Positions 63,616 to 64,000 of a DNA stretch of 64,000 bases are shown piece by piece. Below the pieces are notes generated by a model. The model was not told the origin of the DNA. It was given only the letters and a program-made list of their open reading frames with translations, and searched no databases. Made by a program: the position numbers and the translations under genes. Positions within the stretch are counted from its first letter, which is position 1, and every line of letters begins with the position of its first letter. The DNA comes from Halichoerus grypus (lineage: Eukaryota; Chordata; Mammalia; Carnivora; Phocidae). The stretch covers positions 127,639,444 to 127,703,443 of the forward strand of contig NC_135719.1 in the NCBI RefSeq assembly GCF_964656455.1. Reading direction: 5' to 3'.

Positions 63616-64000
63616 TTAATATCTGACAACACATTTTTCAGAATTTTAGCTAATTCCTCAAGAACCATTCTGTGTTTTTTGTTTTTAATTTCTTACCAGT
63701 GTAGAGACTTAGATATAGGGAAATCTGACTTCTAATTACCTTTAGTGGCTAAGTGTATGTACAACAGGCAGGTTTTTATATCTTGCCTCACTAAGTCATT
63801 CATATATGATTCAAGAATGTGGATCACTACTTATAATTCTGGTTACTTCTCTATAGCTGAACTCTGGACTCCTATAACCAATTGCCTGCTTGACACCTCC
63901 ATCTTAAACTTAACATGTCTACAACTAAACTAATCTTTCCCTCCCAAATTTCTTCCCCTGCAGTCTTCCCACTATTAGTAAATGGCAACTCAATCCCTCC

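Larger units (their letters stand above)
62574..64000 (-). other. SNW1 intron (to window edge)
   Basis: No exon recognised. Holds a CAN-SINE (63020-63210) and a well-preserved MIR in plus orientation at about 63385-63615 (box motifs 'ggattcaaatcc', 'tgtgacct', 'cctcctctgtaaaatggtgac', tail 'caataaacatt'). Confidence 0.7.

Noticed and set aside
1..64000. CRISPR arrays, prokaryotic operons or phage genes
   Set aside because: The window is plainly mammalian nuclear DNA: spliced genes, SINEs, L1. Regular direct repeats seen are target duplications or microsatellites.

Overview
This is a nuclear genomic window from a carnivoran mammal. It is dense in tRNA-Lys-derived CAN-SINEs (about 45 copies; heads of the type ggggcgcctgggtggctcag, CT-rich middle, AATAAA-rich tail) and holds a full-length carnivore-type L1. 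The canine-specific SINEC_Cf form is not seen. The common variant with 'cagtcgttaagcg' and 'ctccctgctctgcgggaagc' resembles what I know from bears and pinnipeds, so a non-canid caniform is my best guess (inference).

Layout. 1-20.6 kb is intergenic: no exon is recognisable, only SINEs, old L1/L2/MIR remnants, microsatellites and two GC-richer stretches (about 11.2-12.7 kb and 14.2-15.0 kb). 20.6-50.25 kb is ALKBH1 on the minus strand. All six coding exons are present with GT-AG sites, adding to 1170 bp (389 residues, intact). Its 16.6-kb intron 3 carries a 7.1-kb full-length but dead L1 (29294-36381) inside an older MER5-like element. 50.36-58.06 kb is SLIRP on the plus strand, four coding exons, 111 residues, intact. 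58.1-64 kb is the 3' end of SNW1 (SKIP) on the minus strand: the last four coding exons (192 codons including one shared), continuing past the right edge.

Gene relations. ALKBH1 and SLIRP are head-to-head: their start codons are 104 bp apart in a CpG-rich bidirectional promoter with mirrored YY1-like and ETS-like motifs. Both products act on mitochondrial RNA (ALKBH1 as a tRNA dioxygenase, SLIRP as the LRPPRC partner on mt-mRNA), so shared control is plausible. SLIRP and SNW1 are tail-to-tail and their poly(A) regions practically coincide (58077-58120). The order ALKBH1-SLIRP-SNW1 is the same as on human 14q24.3.

Most unusual signals: a 34-nt 5' half of tRNA-Ala inserted in a MIR with a 20-bp target duplication and no tail (45155-45188); a 23-nt SINE head with perfect 20-bp target duplications and no tail (36909-36931); and a perfect 76-bp direct repeat shared by ALKBH1 intron 1 and SLIRP intron 1 (47997-48072 and 51095-51170).
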